Counted from the first letter of the stretch, positions 48,390-61,122 are shown. The stretch is 64,000 bases of DNA from Isoetes taiwanensis (GCA_021234155.1 JAJEKV010000012.1:7468448-7532447), one strand, 5' to 3'. Notes: a model not told the origin generated them from the sequence alone. Numbers and translations: made by a program.

Positions 48390-49598
48390 ATGGGTAGCTG
48401 GTTATGGCGAACGGCGGCCTCTGTGGCCCGAAGCCGGTGCAGGAATCTGTATTCGTCCATGGGCATGGTCAAGACAATAGCTCATCTGCCTCCTGCTCAA
48501 TGCCATCAGAAATCATTCTTGCAGCATTATTCAACCATCCCACCAGGTGGGTTTCTTCCTCTTTGGAATTTAAGTGACAACCCTGGATCGCGCAAGCTGA
48601 AAACAAGGGTTGGACGGGGCATTGGTTCTGGCAAAGGAAAAACCTGTGGGCGTGGGCACAAGGGTCAGAAAGCTCGCAGTGGTAGAAAACCCAGATTGGG
48701 ATTTGAAGGTGGCCAAACTCCTTTGCGACGGCGCCTCCCTAAACGAGGCTTTAAGAATCATAATGCTATGACTTTTCAGGCATGCACACTTTCTTCAAAC
48801 TTGAGTCTCCATTTAGGGTTTTTGCTGATGGTTTTATAGCTTCATGTTTTCCTCAAATCTAAGTTTTTTGTGCCTTAAAAGCCTATTTGGATTGAAATTC
48901 ATTGCTTCTTGTTGGGTTGCAGTGCAGTGGGTGAACCTTTCTAAAATTTCTGATCTTGTTGACAAAGGCCTTATTGATTCCTCGAAGCTTATTACAATGA
49001 AGACCTTGAAGGTAGGTACTATTAGCAAGTCCAGTATGTCAATTAACTGTACATGTAGAGATCCAACATTTCCTAGAATTAATAGGATCTAGGGGCGATT
49101 GGGAAGAAAATGAAGAATGGTGTGAAACTTCTTGGAGGTGGTTCAGAGACCTTTTCAAAACCCATTCATATTGAGGTAATTTATCATTATAAGATCTGCA
49201 CAGAAAAGTTTATAGTGTAAAGGCTAATTAATAGGGTATGAGTGGATGATTAGGCTCATGCCAGGTGCTGTCGTTAAAACTGTTTGGTGCTAAATTTACA
49301 GTTTGGTAGTGTCATTCATTTAGAAAATGTCTGTGGCAATTGACAGGTTAGTCGAGTGTCTGAAAGGGCAAAGGCTGCAATTGAAGCCGCTGGGGGATCT
49401 GTCAGAAGAGTGCATTATAATAAACTAGGTCTGCGTGCATTGTATAAACCTGAGTGGTTTGCCAAAAAAGGACGCTTGCTTCCAAGACCTGCACGGCCAC
49501 CTCCAAAGATTGTACCTAAAGTCGATGCAATTGGACGTCTTCCTGCACCAACAACTCCAATCTTTCCTGAATCATTGGAAATATCTGCCACCTTATGA
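48390..49598 (+). CDS. Mitochondrial 50S-type ribosomal protein L15 (uL15m), nuclear gene, four exons
   Basis: uL15m is a structural protein of the large subunit of the mitochondrial ribosome. Exons read 48390-48779, 48928-49011, 49086-49175 and 49347-49598, all phase 0, giving about 271 residues. The N-terminus ([20 protein letters not shown]) is basic, serine-rich and without acids, as expected of a mitochondrial presequence; an ATG at 48123 would add 89 poorly supported residues. Residues 70-125 carry the family signature [20 protein letters not shown] and [17 protein letters not shown]. Exon 4 holds [20 protein letters not shown] and the plant-type C-terminal tail. Introns 2 and 3 have GT-AG borders. 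Intron 1 must start at GC (CAG|GCATGC at 48780) to keep frame. The 5' region has a telo-box. No damage is seen, so this is probably functional. Confidence 0.92.
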
Positions 49599-51019
49599 TT
49601 TCTGTGCTAAACTAGCGGGTGTCATGTAATAGAAGTGGAAGAGAAAACTGCTGAAGCTGTTACAAGGATTCAAAATGATGATGTTGATGAAGTTTCTTTT
49701 TGTGGGGCTGTTTGTTTAAACTGACTCTGATATGTCAGCTTCAGGATTTCTGGAATATCTCAAACATATGATAATGTAAACAGATTCTAATGTATTACCG
49801 AGCATTTGTTGTCCTTGAGAAAGCACTGCTGAAGAACGGGCGAGACTGTTAAAACCCCAGGAAGGCAGTATGAACTACTAATTTAAGGTGTCTATCGAGT
49901 ACAGATGCTTCTTTCCTACTTGCCGTCGAGTCTGACGTCTTTCAGAAAATATTGAGTAGAGCACTCACGTTTTTGTTTATTCCATTTGCTTTAGTTGTGG
50001 ATAACCAATCTTTCATTCAGCTCCTGCACAAGGTACTTCCTCTTTAGAGTGTTATGTCTTGACATCATAGCATGGTTGATTCAAGTAAGGTTGATATCCT
50101 TTGTTTTTTTATCTGGGACTTTACATAGTAATGCTTTGGTTTAATTAAGCAAGTAAAAATGCTTGGGCTGCCAAAAGACTTACGCTTGTTGCCTATACTG
50201 TGAATTCTGATTGGATGGCGAAAATGCTGATTGCTTTTTGGCAAATATCAATGAGGACTCACTAAATTCTAAATTTTGGATGTTGGTTTAAAGAGTATTC
50301 CAAGTACTTACAACGAGATGCGTTGGATATGGAATCCACTACAGCGTATTCTCCCAATAGAGATCTGGCACCTTTGCCTTCTGATTTTAGGACCCACCAA
50401 TTTAGACCATCATAGGTCTATGTCACTCAATTCTTCTGTTAATTACTTACTATGCAAGCCTCTGATCCAACCGTTGTTCTTGTGTGGGATTCTCTCACCA
50501 AGCTTTGCATGATCTCTCTAACAAGCAGCTGGTTAGCTAGTTGTAGCAAGTTACCAAGATTTGAATGCTAACAAAGAACTTCTTTTCCACTGGTAGCCTC
50601 CATGGATTTCTGTTCCATGGTGATAGTCTAGACGATTCAGTGCTGTGTCGCCTGAAACACACGGGAAGCCCCACCATATGGGCATGAAGAATGCCCATAG
50701 TCGCTCACCTGATATAATCCCTCATTTTGGGTCCTTCGTGAAGAGAATATGCCATGTCATATTCCCTCTCCAAGAACTTGAACAGAAAGACAAGCAATTT
50801 TCTGATGATTCTAGGAAGAGCTCACCTGATATAATCCCTCATTTTGGGTCCTTCATGAAGAGAATATGCCATGTCATATTCCCTCTCCAAGAACTTGAAC
50901 AAAAGGACAAGCAATTTTCTGATGATTCTAGGAAGATTTCACATGGTTCTTTAAGATTCTACGAAAATTTTCCATTTTGATCACATTGGCTCCAATGGAG
51001 ATGAAACAATGGTAAATTA
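49599..51019. other. 3' flank of uL15m and non-coding DNA
   Basis: The first few hundred bases are the probable 3' UTR and terminator region of the ribosomal protein gene. No further gene is recognised. The tandem repeat at 50703-50936 lies here. Confidence 0.45.
50703..50936. repeat. 117-bp tandem duplication, two copies
   Basis: GCTCACCTGATATAATCCCT begins at 50703 and at 50820. The units differ at about three positions (for example TTCGTGAAG versus TTCATGAAG), so the duplication is young. Confidence 0.95.
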
Positions 51020-51600
51020 CTAGTTGTTAAAAAGCTCTCGATGAGAGATGACATGGACCCTGCTTGATCTGACGCAAACATTGCAAGGTATGATTGTTTG
51101 AAATTGAAGCACAACGTTGTCATCTTTCTTTGGATGAATCTCCTCCACGAGCACTACGATTTGTTTTCCGGCCAATGCACCACAAATATGTCGAGCCTCG
51201 CTCGCAATCCGAGGAAAAGGTAGCGTTGTGAAAGAGAACACTCAAAGGAATTGGAACGAAGAATCAAACTTTATTGCTTGTCTTGGTTGACTCTGCTTGG
51301 AATAACCCCAACCGTGGTGTGCATATTTATAGCCCCTGCCACATCATCATGCGGCATCATCGCAGCTCTTCAATTTCGTATAAGCCCCTTGATTTTCGTA
51401 TTCGCTACATAGGCGGATTGCCAAGCATTACTACTGTATTATTTGGCCCACTACGTCATCAAATTGGCCAACTGGGCATGCTAAGTCATCACTATCCAGC
51501 ACGTGGCATCACATATGCCTCCTCATCATCTCTGGCACGTCTACTCTTCATAACGGCCCCTTCAGGTTTCTTCTCCAAAAACGGGGCTTCTTAAGTTTTC
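51020..51600 (-). other. Possible solo LTR or promoter-like retroelement remnant
   Basis: On the minus strand a TATA-like CTATAAATA (51332-51324) is followed about 50 bases on by AATAAA (51275-51270), and then by an open frame at 51241-51020 beginning MFSFTTLPFP. A close TATA-to-polyA spacing is typical of LTR U3-R-U5. The segment has no identified partner LTR, TG/CA ends or target duplication, so this is only a possibility. Confidence 0.3.
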
Positions 51601-51694
51601 CTTGTTTAAGCAAGGTAGTCTAAAAAGGTTTTAATTTTTAATATAAAAAACCCAGTTTGTTCTTCAAAATCCTGGTTCTTCAAAATCCTGGTAT

Positions 51695-54600
51695 ACGCTC
51701 TATGATGGCAGATGTCATTCTCTTACAAGAGCATAGACTTCCGGACTTCGAAGCTAGCTCTATAGGCAAATGGGTAGGTGGCAACTATTCCTCCTTCAGT
51801 TGTGCAGCCAGGGGAACTAAAGGTGGCACCTGTATCCTTTGGAGAGGCCTTGTTCAGAAGTCCTACTATGCTGCTGGGGATGGTCGATGGCAGGTGGTGA
51901 CCTTTGAATCTAATGAGTGCCAATGGGGGGTCATCAATGTATATGCGTCAAATAAGCCTGCAGAAAGGGCTGCTATGTGGAAAGAAATTGAAACCTGGAT
52001 AGGTCACCAAGGGGATGTCACCGAAAACTGGATTTTAGGGGGCGACCTGAACATGACTGATGTTTGGGACCAAAAAATTGGATTGCATAGAAATCTATCA
52101 GGAGATGAGGATACTTCCTGGAACTCATTGCTTGATACTGTGGGATTTAACTTGATCCCGCCTTCCAACGCTACCTTCTCATGGTCGAATAAGCAGAAGG
52201 GCCAAGACCGAGTATATTGCCTATTAGACAGATTTTACATGGCCAATAAAACAGCATGCTTCATGGATAAGTGTTATGTTGAGGGGGAGCTTGCCTTCTC
52301 CCACTCTGATCATGTTCCCCAAAGCTTATTTTTAGAAAATTTGCCTACTACTGGCAAGCGTGGAAATATCCCTTTCAAATTCAATACCTCGTGGCTAGGA
52401 AAGGAGGCATTTTGCAAGCCTTTCAGGGTATTTATATCCTCTCTCTCTAATGATCTTAATCTTCTAAGCATGAAAGCTTGGGTTGAGAAGCTCAGCCTAA
52501 TGAAGGCCTGGGTTAAAGTGTGGGGGAAGAGCAGAGCCATGGAGTTCAAAAAGGGAAAGATGGATATATACAATCAGTTGAGAATAGTTAAGCAGGACTT
52601 ATTATCTGATCCACACAACATTGCTAAACAGAACACTGAGGCAGATCTGGAGGGGAAAGCAAAGGCAATCGAGGAGGAGGAGGCTAGAGGGGCGGCTGTT
52701 CGCTCTAAAACTAAATGGTATGCCGAACTTGACCATGAGAACTCCAAGTGTTTTTTTAGAATGGCTGGTGCAAGGTTAGCTGATAATAGTATCTCATCGA
52801 TTAAGGATGGCAATTCAAATGTATTGGAGGAACCACAGGAGATCAGATCATTTATTAGATGACACCTTCATGTTCCTCAGATATGATGACAACAGTTTCC
52901 AGTCATTTCGAGAGATTCTGACGTCCTTTGAGGTTATATCTGGAATCGGTCTTAATGCAAATAAGTGTGCAGTTCTCTGGGCTTCAGATAGCCCCATTGA
53001 TCCTCGGGCTGGGGGTCTGGGTTTCCCAGTTGTGGCAGCTGGGGAATCAGTTAAGCTCCTGGGTCTTCCCCTGGTGCTTTCAGATAACCTCAAAGGCCTC
53101 TGGGCCCCCATACTGGATAAACTCGGAAAGAAGGTAGGTCTATGGTCCACAAGGACCTTGGCAACATCTGGGCGTGTGACAGTTGCTAATGCAGTGCTAG
53201 CTGCCTCTCATATTTATTACTCATCAGCGATGATTGCCCAGAAAGGGGTTTACAATCAAATGCAAACTATCATCAGAAAATTCATCTGGGGTGGCATGGC
53301 TAAGGTGGCATGGGAGGAGTTGTGTCGGGATAAAAGGGATGGGGGTCTGGGCTGCAAAGACCCCTTCACTTAGGCACAGACCCTGGCAGCTAAATTTGTT
53401 TGGAGAGTACTACAAGGTGAGTCATCTGCTTTATCACCTGCTTTGAAATTTATATCCTATTGGTTGAAGCAAGGTAAGCTCTTGGGAAAGCCAGCTCTCC
53501 CCAGAGATGAGTTGGGAGCTTTCTATTTTAGCTTCAAGGTGGCCCCTGGGACATCTCCTGTGATGAGAAAGATTCTCCAAGCGTGGCTGGATGTGCAACA
53601 TCTTTTCACCCCTATGGATCCTCCTAGGGAAGCAGGTGGTTTCAGCTTATTTTGGAATACCAGGGTATGGGGGAGGGAGGGCCTTCCTCTGGCCCTCTCT
53701 CACCCCCGCATCTTCATTAAGTGGAAGAATTGTGGAATCACTAGGCTGCAGCATTTGTGGATGAATGGGAGATGGGTCTGTTGGACTACATTCAAGAGTA
53801 AAATCCAGAACCCAGGCGAAGGTGACCGTAAGGTGCTACGAGATATCTTAGGCAATGTCACCAACCTATCTGGAACAATGGGACCTTGTGAGGAATGGCG
53901 TTTTGATGGTCATGCACAATATAGTGTGGCTAGAATCTATCGTGGACTGTGTGTAGATACTCCCTTGATAGCCGAGGCAAGGCTTGGGGTGAGCAATGAA
54001 GTTGCCAAAACTGCTTTAGCCAACTCCTGGAAGTCTCTTTGTTCAAGAAAGATACAATTCTTCAGGTGGACAACTTTGCAAGGGGGGCTTAGTACAAAGG
54101 AAAGTTTATTTAATAAGGGTATTCTGGACAACGATAGATGTCCACTTGGTTTTACCATATCTGAATCTATTGAACACCTCTTCTTACGCCCCGGATCGCA
54201 GGAGTTTCGGCCACCGGGTTTGCCCCATTATTGGGCTGATGGTACACCATTTGAGGTGGCCAGATTTATTGATCATTGATAGGTGCAGTATCGAAGCCTC
54301 TTTAGTAAATATTGCGCTATGGGTCATTTGGAAGCACCGGTGTGATGTGGCACTTGGAGGCCAAGGGATCTCCATATTGAAGCTAAAGAATTCTTTCAAC
54401 TCAGAAGTGGCACTGATGGCGTTATCACATCATAGGAAGTATGGTATTAACTACAACAAGGATCTTGACAGACTTGGATCCTTACATGGGTTCTACTTTT
54501 ATTTTAAATGTCATTGGGCTGATAGCGATGCAAATGATGACAATGGCTCAGGTATTCTATCTATTCAGAATTGAGAATGTTATGTGAACCCAGTAGTGGA

Positions 54601-54836
54601 ACGGAGTTGCTTTCCTCTATAGTACCTGCTTTATGATGAAGATGGGCGACTCCCGATAGTACCCCTAAAGTAGGGAAGGCGAAGAGGCGCTCTCGTAGTA
54701 CCGTCTTTGTGATTCCATAACATCGTTTTAAAATTTGTAATGCTTTCTATTTACTCCAGAGAGGGTCTCATTGTACATACTGTTTTCTATTAATACATAT
54801 ATCTAATCTTACCTCCAACAAAAAAAAAAAAAAAAA
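51695..54836 (+). mobile_element. LINE (non-LTR retrotransposon) with internal RT deletion
   Basis: The left part encodes an apurinic-type endonuclease: VILLQEHRLPDFE, then GGDLNMTD near 52045 and SHSDHVPQSLF near 52300 (catalytic His-Asp). The first residues of the domain are missing. At about 52850 the linker joins directly to DDTFMFLRYDD, the region of the RT active-site Asp pair, so most of the RT fingers and palm are deleted. The RT thumb (GIGLNANKCAVLW, WGGMAKVAWEELC) and the zinc-binding domain (CSRKIQFFRWTTLQGGLSTK, IEHLF) follow in several frames. The typical WVIWKHR tail lies near 54325. The element ends in a 17-A tail at 54820-54836. TCCTGGTAT occurs on both sides (51686-51694 and about 54838-54846), a probable target duplication. 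Confidence 0.88.
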
Positions 54837-54846
54837 TTCCTGGTAT

Positions 54847-55750
54847 CCCAAGGTCGCGAAATTTCTGAATTCTTCTTTGTTTTGAACTACTAATAGAGTT
54901 CTGGCCTTATGGAATACAAATCTAATAAGCGACCTTTAGATGGCGGCCGTAGTTTCCAGTTTTGGTCTTTTCTGATTCAAACCTTTGGCCTTGATCGATT
55001 CTTCACAAGATGGAAAAATAAAACCGAGGCACCCCGATTTTTTAAGGCACAAGGATTTTGATTTTTTCTGTGGTGGAATCAATAACTCTTGCCCAAGCAC
55101 TTTCGGCTTGCATCTGACTTGCTTCTCGCTTACAGTAGGTAAGACTGCCGATTCAGAGCTGGACTCAGGACGCTCCCAGAAACTCAGATTTGCCCCACCT
55201 CCAGGATTTCTTCAAAGCAATTTGTCCTTGGATCTTTCACCACAGAAGCCCTATTTCGAAACGACATCCCTTTCTGGCTTTTCGCTAAGTCGATCTGTAT
55301 GGTCGCTTTCTGCTATATGTGCTTCGTACAAGATTTTTTTGGTCGTCCAACAATCTTCCTTTGTGTTACAGATGTTTTCATTTTCCCCAATGGTTCTCTC
55401 TTAACCACTATATCTTTTGCTTGACAATCAATTTCCCTTTCTTCTCATGGTTTGCCCCGTCCTTGTATTTTCATGCTTTCTGCATGCCATGCTTCACATA
55501 TTTCTCATAGTTAATCTTTCCCCAATGTTTCCTTTATTCCGCTTATCTCCATATTTTCTCATGGGTGTTTTGTCTTATAGTACATCTCTTATACTATGTT
55601 GGATCTTTTGTCATATTTGCCTAGCTTTCTTCACCAAGCTAGCAAGATTCAATAGCCATATTCCTTATTTTATTTCGCACCTTCGTTTGGCAGACGACAT
55701 ATTTGGAAGAGAAAATGTTCCTCGTCCCGTGGAACTCAAGGTTTTGAAAC
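54847..55750. other. Non-coding or unrecognised
   Basis: A plus-strand open frame at 54985-55404 (starting MALIDSSQDGKIKPRH) has mixed composition and no recognisable domain. The rest is T-rich. I do not call a gene. Confidence 0.35.
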
Positions 55751-57441
55751 TTACCCTAGATCCCATGTCTTTGAGCCAAATAATGGCCTTATTTCCAGAT
55801 TCCTCATTTCGACTTTTGGATATGCATCCCATCGAATATATGAGTCATCTTTTATGGTATTGTACATCTTTTCTAGCTTGCCTTTCATGGCCAGATCAAT
55901 GTTGACTATAAATACGTCTTCTCGTTTCTTGATATTTTCCAGTACTTGCATAACCATTCTTCCAAAGACTTCCCTCTCTCCTTGATTTCCATCCCCTATC
56001 TGATTGATTTTCTTATCTTGTCCTTGCATCTCTTTTAATTTTTCGTTGCAGACTACACTGACAGCTTCTTCCCTTTGCCAAAGTGCTAGTTCTTCTTCCT
56101 TTTCTTTTGATTCCAATTGCTTAATCTGCATGTCTAATTATTCTTCCTCTTGGTTTCCCCAATTTCTATGCATCGTTTTCGTATCGTAGTTCTCGTCATC
56201 TTTTTCCTTCTCAATTTGTTCACGCTTGTGTGTTGCTTTATTATTTGCATCAATCGTTTTGTATGTGTCCTCCTCTTCTTGGCAATCTCTGAAGTTTATA
56301 TCAATTGTATTGCTTGCATCAACGTGATGTGCCTTCTCGACCAGCTTCTCATTAACCGATTTTGCTCTGTTAATGCTAGTTCATAATTGTATGGGCTCCA
56401 AATGTTTCAAATGTGTTGTTTTCCCTTCCATCATTTCAGACCCAGAATCGGAAATAATACTGTCTTCAAGCAATTCTGAGGATGCATGCATAGCTTTATG
56501 GTGACGGCAAATCAATAAGTCATCTTCTTCATCCAATTCTCTTGCTTCTTGTCTTGTAAGAAAAATGAGTTGATGGCACTCCACACAAATCCACATGGTC
56601 CCCTCATCATTCAAATTTGTGAATACCTCTTTTTGAATCATCTCGTCCTTTTGAATCATGTCATCTTCTTGTCAAGTTGTTATCGGCTTTTCTAGTTCAA
56701 CTATTAGTTTCGGCTTCACGGCTTCGAACTTATACGAGCAATCTTCTGTTGTATCATAACCTTGGATATTGCAGATCCCACAATGTGGTTGGTGTACAAA
56801 CTATATTGGGCAATATTTTGCAATATGGCCATATTGGTGACACCTCCAACATTGCATAGATTTTCTTCGCTACATAATTTCCATCATCTGTTGTACCTCG
56901 AGCACTTTCCCAGACAACTCTCTAAGTACGTCCTCTTTAAGCTTGTTTATGACCACCTCTGATATTGGAACTTGCATAGATATTGGCGACCTCTGAAGAC
57001 AATGTACTAATGCTGCAGTTCCATGGGTTGCTACTGCTGCTGCTACTTGATGACGATGGACTTGATCCATAATCAAGCCCCTTTGCTGAAGAGCAAAGTA
57101 ATCAATCTATCCTTTTGGTACTCGTATTCTTCTTCTCATATTTTCCTCTCTCAATACTTGCCAATGGCTTTTATAGCTCTTTTGTTTTTTAATTCATGGT
57201 TCAACTTAACTTTCTCTCTCGGCACTGCCTGGTAAATATTCTATCGTGCTCTTCCTTGGATTCCGTTCCTCGCACGTACATACATTGATGGAGGGAGTTG
57301 GCTCGGATTTCTCTCTAACCGTCGCTTAGATCCTCTTCTCGATCTAATGTTGTCGGCTTTCTTTGGACGAGATGACTTTGTGGGAGTCTTCATTTCACCA
57401 ATATAGCTTATAATAATAGTGTTGAGCTGAAGGACAAACAT
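55751..57441 (-). pseudogene. Decayed gag-like ORF with zinc knuckle and coiled coil
   Basis: On the minus strand, broken frames carry in order: a basic stretch (KSSRPKKADNIRSRRGSKRR, 57400); a lysine-rich segment; a helical part ending ELSGKVLEVQQMMEIM; a CCHC zinc knuckle CWRCHQYGHIAKYC near 56850-56810; a second cysteine-rich segment CGICNIQGYDTTEDC; a CVECHQ...CRHH segment at 56600-56500; and a Glu/Lys-rich probable coiled coil (56131-56040). The knuckle supports a retroelement nucleocapsid-type protein. Several stops and frameshifts separate the parts. No RT or integrase follows, so the type of retroelement remains unknown, and a non-retroelement origin is not excluded. Confidence 0.5.
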
Positions 57442-57658
57442 TGCTATGCTTGTAAGTTGCCAACCTTACTGCTCTAGCCAGTGGACTTCATTGAGATAAT
57501 AAAAAAAGGGTTGCTTCAAAGAACTAAGATAGATGAAGAAAATAATATTGTTGCAGATGAAAATGACATTTCATCCATACCTCATATGGATGTACTAATA
57601 TGAGGAAATGCCCTACAACTTTCTCAAGAGCAAGAGGAGGAAGTGAAAAGTTTGGATT

Positions 57659-59848
57659 GTGAAAGATACTAACAACTATAGTAATGAGACCATGAAAGCC
57701 ATCAGATGGGGAGATTGTGGGTTTCCCAACAATTGCTTTAGTAGATTTACAGTACAAGAACTTGTGGAAGCCAGATCAATCTTTAAGAAGAAGACTCACG
57801 ACGCTAGAAAAACTTATATTTACAACATTATAGAACATGCATTTGGGCCATCACCTGATGTTAGGAACATGGAATTTCCTATTGGTGGGAAATGGATATG
57901 CAGCAGTGCAGTGACAACCATACTAGGTATATCAGCCACTACATGTAGAGATTTAGGCAGAACCAAAAGAGGGATGCTCAAATAGGTTGGCATGGTAATC
58001 GGGAAAAGGTGAGGACAACCCCCAGGGTGTTTGCAATGCAGAGCCTATTCGAGAAGTTTGTTAACTTCCATGCCAAGAGCATGCCTCACAAAAGCACAGT
58101 TGATGAAGATGGGCGCAATGCCTGCATATTTCACGTAGAAAGTCGTTTTACAAATGATCAACACGTAGAAAGTCATTTTACAAATGATCAACAATCTTCT
58201 AGAAGAAATGAATATGGACAAGATTTCACAGTCTGAACAAACATTTTTCAGATGTGAAGAGGATGCAACATAACGACTTCTCAAAGTGCAATATATGCAT
58301 TGAGTTGCTCGATAAGCTCGAGAAATCGAAACGTGAGGTAAAAAGATCAATCCGTAAGGACATGAGAATCTACACGATGGAGCAGATGTCATATCGGTCA
58401 ACATATTGGATGTGGAGATGCTTATCTGTAATGGAACCAGAGAATTTTCTATGCATCATTCACGACAAGATGGGTCAGCAAAAGATATGTTTGCCTCAAT
58501 TTAGAGCTATACCAAAGTCTATTGCAAGGTCCTTTCCATTGCAGATATCATTAGTTGGATTTATAACTCATGGCCAGGGAGTAGTGCGGCATGGTCATTT
58601 CATAGAGTTATGGGGTGATGGCCCAAACTTCCATGTTAGTAACATTGCAAAAGCTTTATGCAGTTTAAAACATGATTTTAATAGAGATGTGCATTCTTCT
58701 CGTCCATTGCAATATGTCTTCAAGGCTTTGCACGATACTGCTCCCATGAACTAGAGTGTTTGGCCATAGGAAGGATGAATGTCATGTGAAACCACTACCG
58801 GAGCCTGCTCTTTCAACTTGACAACTGTGCTGGCCAGAATAAAAATAGATACTTATTTGCATACTTGTCGTATCTTACATGGAGTGGGGTGTTTGAAATG
58901 GTCTACATTGGTTATTTGATGCCTGGCCACACTTGTGAAGACATTGATGCAATGTTTGGGTGTTACAGGATCAAATTGCAAAAAAAAATGATGTCACCAC
59001 CTATCCGAGAAATTTGGAGCTATTTAAGTAGTGTTCTTCACCTCCTCCTATTGATTCATTGATACAAGAAGTCCCCGATTGGAAAGAGTTCATAGAGGGT
59101 TATGCTCGCAAAGACCTTATTGGACATAATGCTCCGTTGCAATTTAGGTTTCGGGTAAAAAAAATGGAAAGCCAATAATGCAATATAAGATGAGGGCTAG
59201 AGATTTTGTGTGGAAACCAGAAGATAAAGATATACTAATTTGGAAAGAGGATGTGAGAGGTGAACCAATGGTGTCAACGGGAGAGCTTAAGGCTATGAAA
59301 CCATTAGAAGAAGTGAAGGACTGTTAGTAGACTATGGAAGGAATAATGGAATATATAAAGTACCGGTGAAAATCCTTAGCAGATAAACACATAGCACCAG
59401 AGAGAAGAACATGCAATGAAGTACTTGTAAAGTGTTGGAGTGAAGCTCATATATTTTTGGGGAGTTTGGACACAAGCAAAACTGTCCTTAGAGAGGGTTG
59501 GCTACCTCAAAGCCAATGGAGGCTCGACCATGGTCAAGGTATACCATCTCGGGCGTTTGTAGGGAAGCTAATAACCTTAACAGAAACAAGGTGCATGTGG
59601 AATCGTGGCGTACAGTTAGTGGAAAAGGAGCAATTACTGAGAAAGAACGCTATACAGATTGTTTCAATAAGCAGTGGAGGTATGATGCAAGTGATCCGCC
59701 CCAATGGGTGAAAATAAGTTCCATGTTGATTTCATGGAACCCTAGAAAGGGCAAGTGTGATCCAAGAAAGAGGAACATGAAGCTTCCAAACTATGTGAAG
59801 AATAAAGTTCTATTGTCATTGGACAAGATAGCCGAAAAAGGAAAATAA
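57659..59848 (+). pseudogene. DUF7869-type transposon gene, frameshifted
   Basis: Parts lie in order on the plus strand. 57659-57985 has KWICSSAVTTILGISATTCR, a helix-turn-helix-like stretch. 58254-58754 has KCNICIELLDKLEK, a TMEQMSYRSTYW stretch and FLCIIHDKMGQQK. 58810-59060 has LDNCAGQNKNRYLFAYLSYL and then MPGHTCEDIDAMFGCYR. 59050-59325 has EVPDWKEFIEGYARKDLIGH and PLQFRF. The Asp of IIHDKMGQ, the Asp of LDNCAGQNKN and the Glu/Asp of GHTCEDID are spaced like a DDE/RNase H-fold nuclease. This is the DUF7869 protein type, common as repeated copies in ferns, mosses and some animals; a transposase role is inference. Stops and shifts near 57985, 58236, 58756, 59065 and 59325 make this copy inactive. 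Confidence 0.65.
58138..58197. repeat. 30-bp tandem duplication inside the DUF7869 gene
   Basis: CACGTAGAAAGTCGTTTTAC starts near 58134 and recurs 30 bases on with one change. Being a multiple of three, it duplicates ten codons (HVESRFTNDQ) in frame. Confidence 0.9.
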
Positions 59849-60857
59849 TGTACGAGAGTTAATTGAGTGAAGGATAATAGAACTTCTGAGTGATAACTTC
59901 CATTGCTTATAAATATTATAATTTGCTTATGGGTATAAAAGTTATGAGTTACGTGTACATCATTGATGTGTAATATAGGATTGTAATTAACTAAATGTTA
60001 ACTTGTAATTTACGACCTGTTAGAATTAAGGTTGGTAATAAAATTTATATGCAATTAAATGTGTTGAAATTAAGATGGTTAGAATTTGTACATTGAATAA
60101 TTTTAAATTAATGAAACCGTGGTTACGGCATATATTTTTCATTTTGGATAGAACTAAACTCATCTTCCAAAATGACAAATTATCACCACCTCATGAAACT
60201 CAAGGAGAGTGCTTGCAATCATCTCTCACTTTCTAGGCTCCCAGGTGCGCATCAAAGCCTTCGATTAGCTGAGCTTCAATGGAAGTTAGAAATCTTGAAT
60301 TTGCCAAGGGTCTGTATTTGTACAAACCTTCACCATAACTCGAGGCTCCATAAATATGTTCTAGAAAAAAAACGTGTCCTTTAAAATTTTACAAATATAT
60401 TACTATTTCTTGCTAAAAGCAGATTAAAAATTGAGGTTAGTATATGATTTCTCAAAGCATTAATAACCATTCAAAGACTTACAAAAATAAGAAGAAAAAA
60501 GCCACCAATTGTGCTTGGGAACAAGTTATACCACCATTGGAGATGGTAAAATTTGGGACCATCAACAAATAATATGGGAAATCCTGCGGCTGTAAACACT
60601 CCTTTTTCCAATTAGAATAGCAGCATGGCCAATTACATGTAAATTAAAGCTTTACGCATAAGCATTGAAGGGTGCATTCCTTTAATTAGACATGTTCCAA
60701 ACAAGATGGGACCATAGTGGGATGCATCACCTCATAGTAGCAAATTGGGGTTTGTCTTGGCATTTCAATGAGGCTTGACACTCAAGGGTGGGTTAAGTAT
60801 ACTAAGGCATATAGTGACTCGGAATATGACAATGTTAGGGCCGTCCACAAGAACCAA

Positions 60858-60957
60858 GTCTGGAACTTGGTTCCCATTTTAGAACTAGTAGTGATTTGGG
60901 GTGGAGCCCATAGTTACTAAGAACCAAATCTGAAACTTGGTTCCCATTTTAGAACTA
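60858..60957. repeat. Direct repeat of a hairpin-bearing block, spacing about 60 bp
   Basis: AAGAACCAAGTCTGGAACTT and, further on, AAGAACCAAATCTGAAACTT are each followed by GGTTCCCATTTTAGAACTAG. Each copy contains a near-perfect dyad. Confidence 0.8.
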
Positions 60958-61122
60958 GTTCCATGGGAGTCTAGAGTTCCAAAAACTCCTAGACACATTC
61001 CTATTGAGTCATACAGGAAATTTCATTCTGAACGGCATTTTGGCCAACCACATTTCAGTATGAAAAGAAGAAATATTAATTTTGCCAAATCTCAATGGTT
61101 CCAAAAACACAAACCCCCCTCC

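Noticed and set aside
54985-55404. Plus-strand frame of 139 residues
   Set aside because: No family motif, splice context or neighbour supports it; it may be chance.
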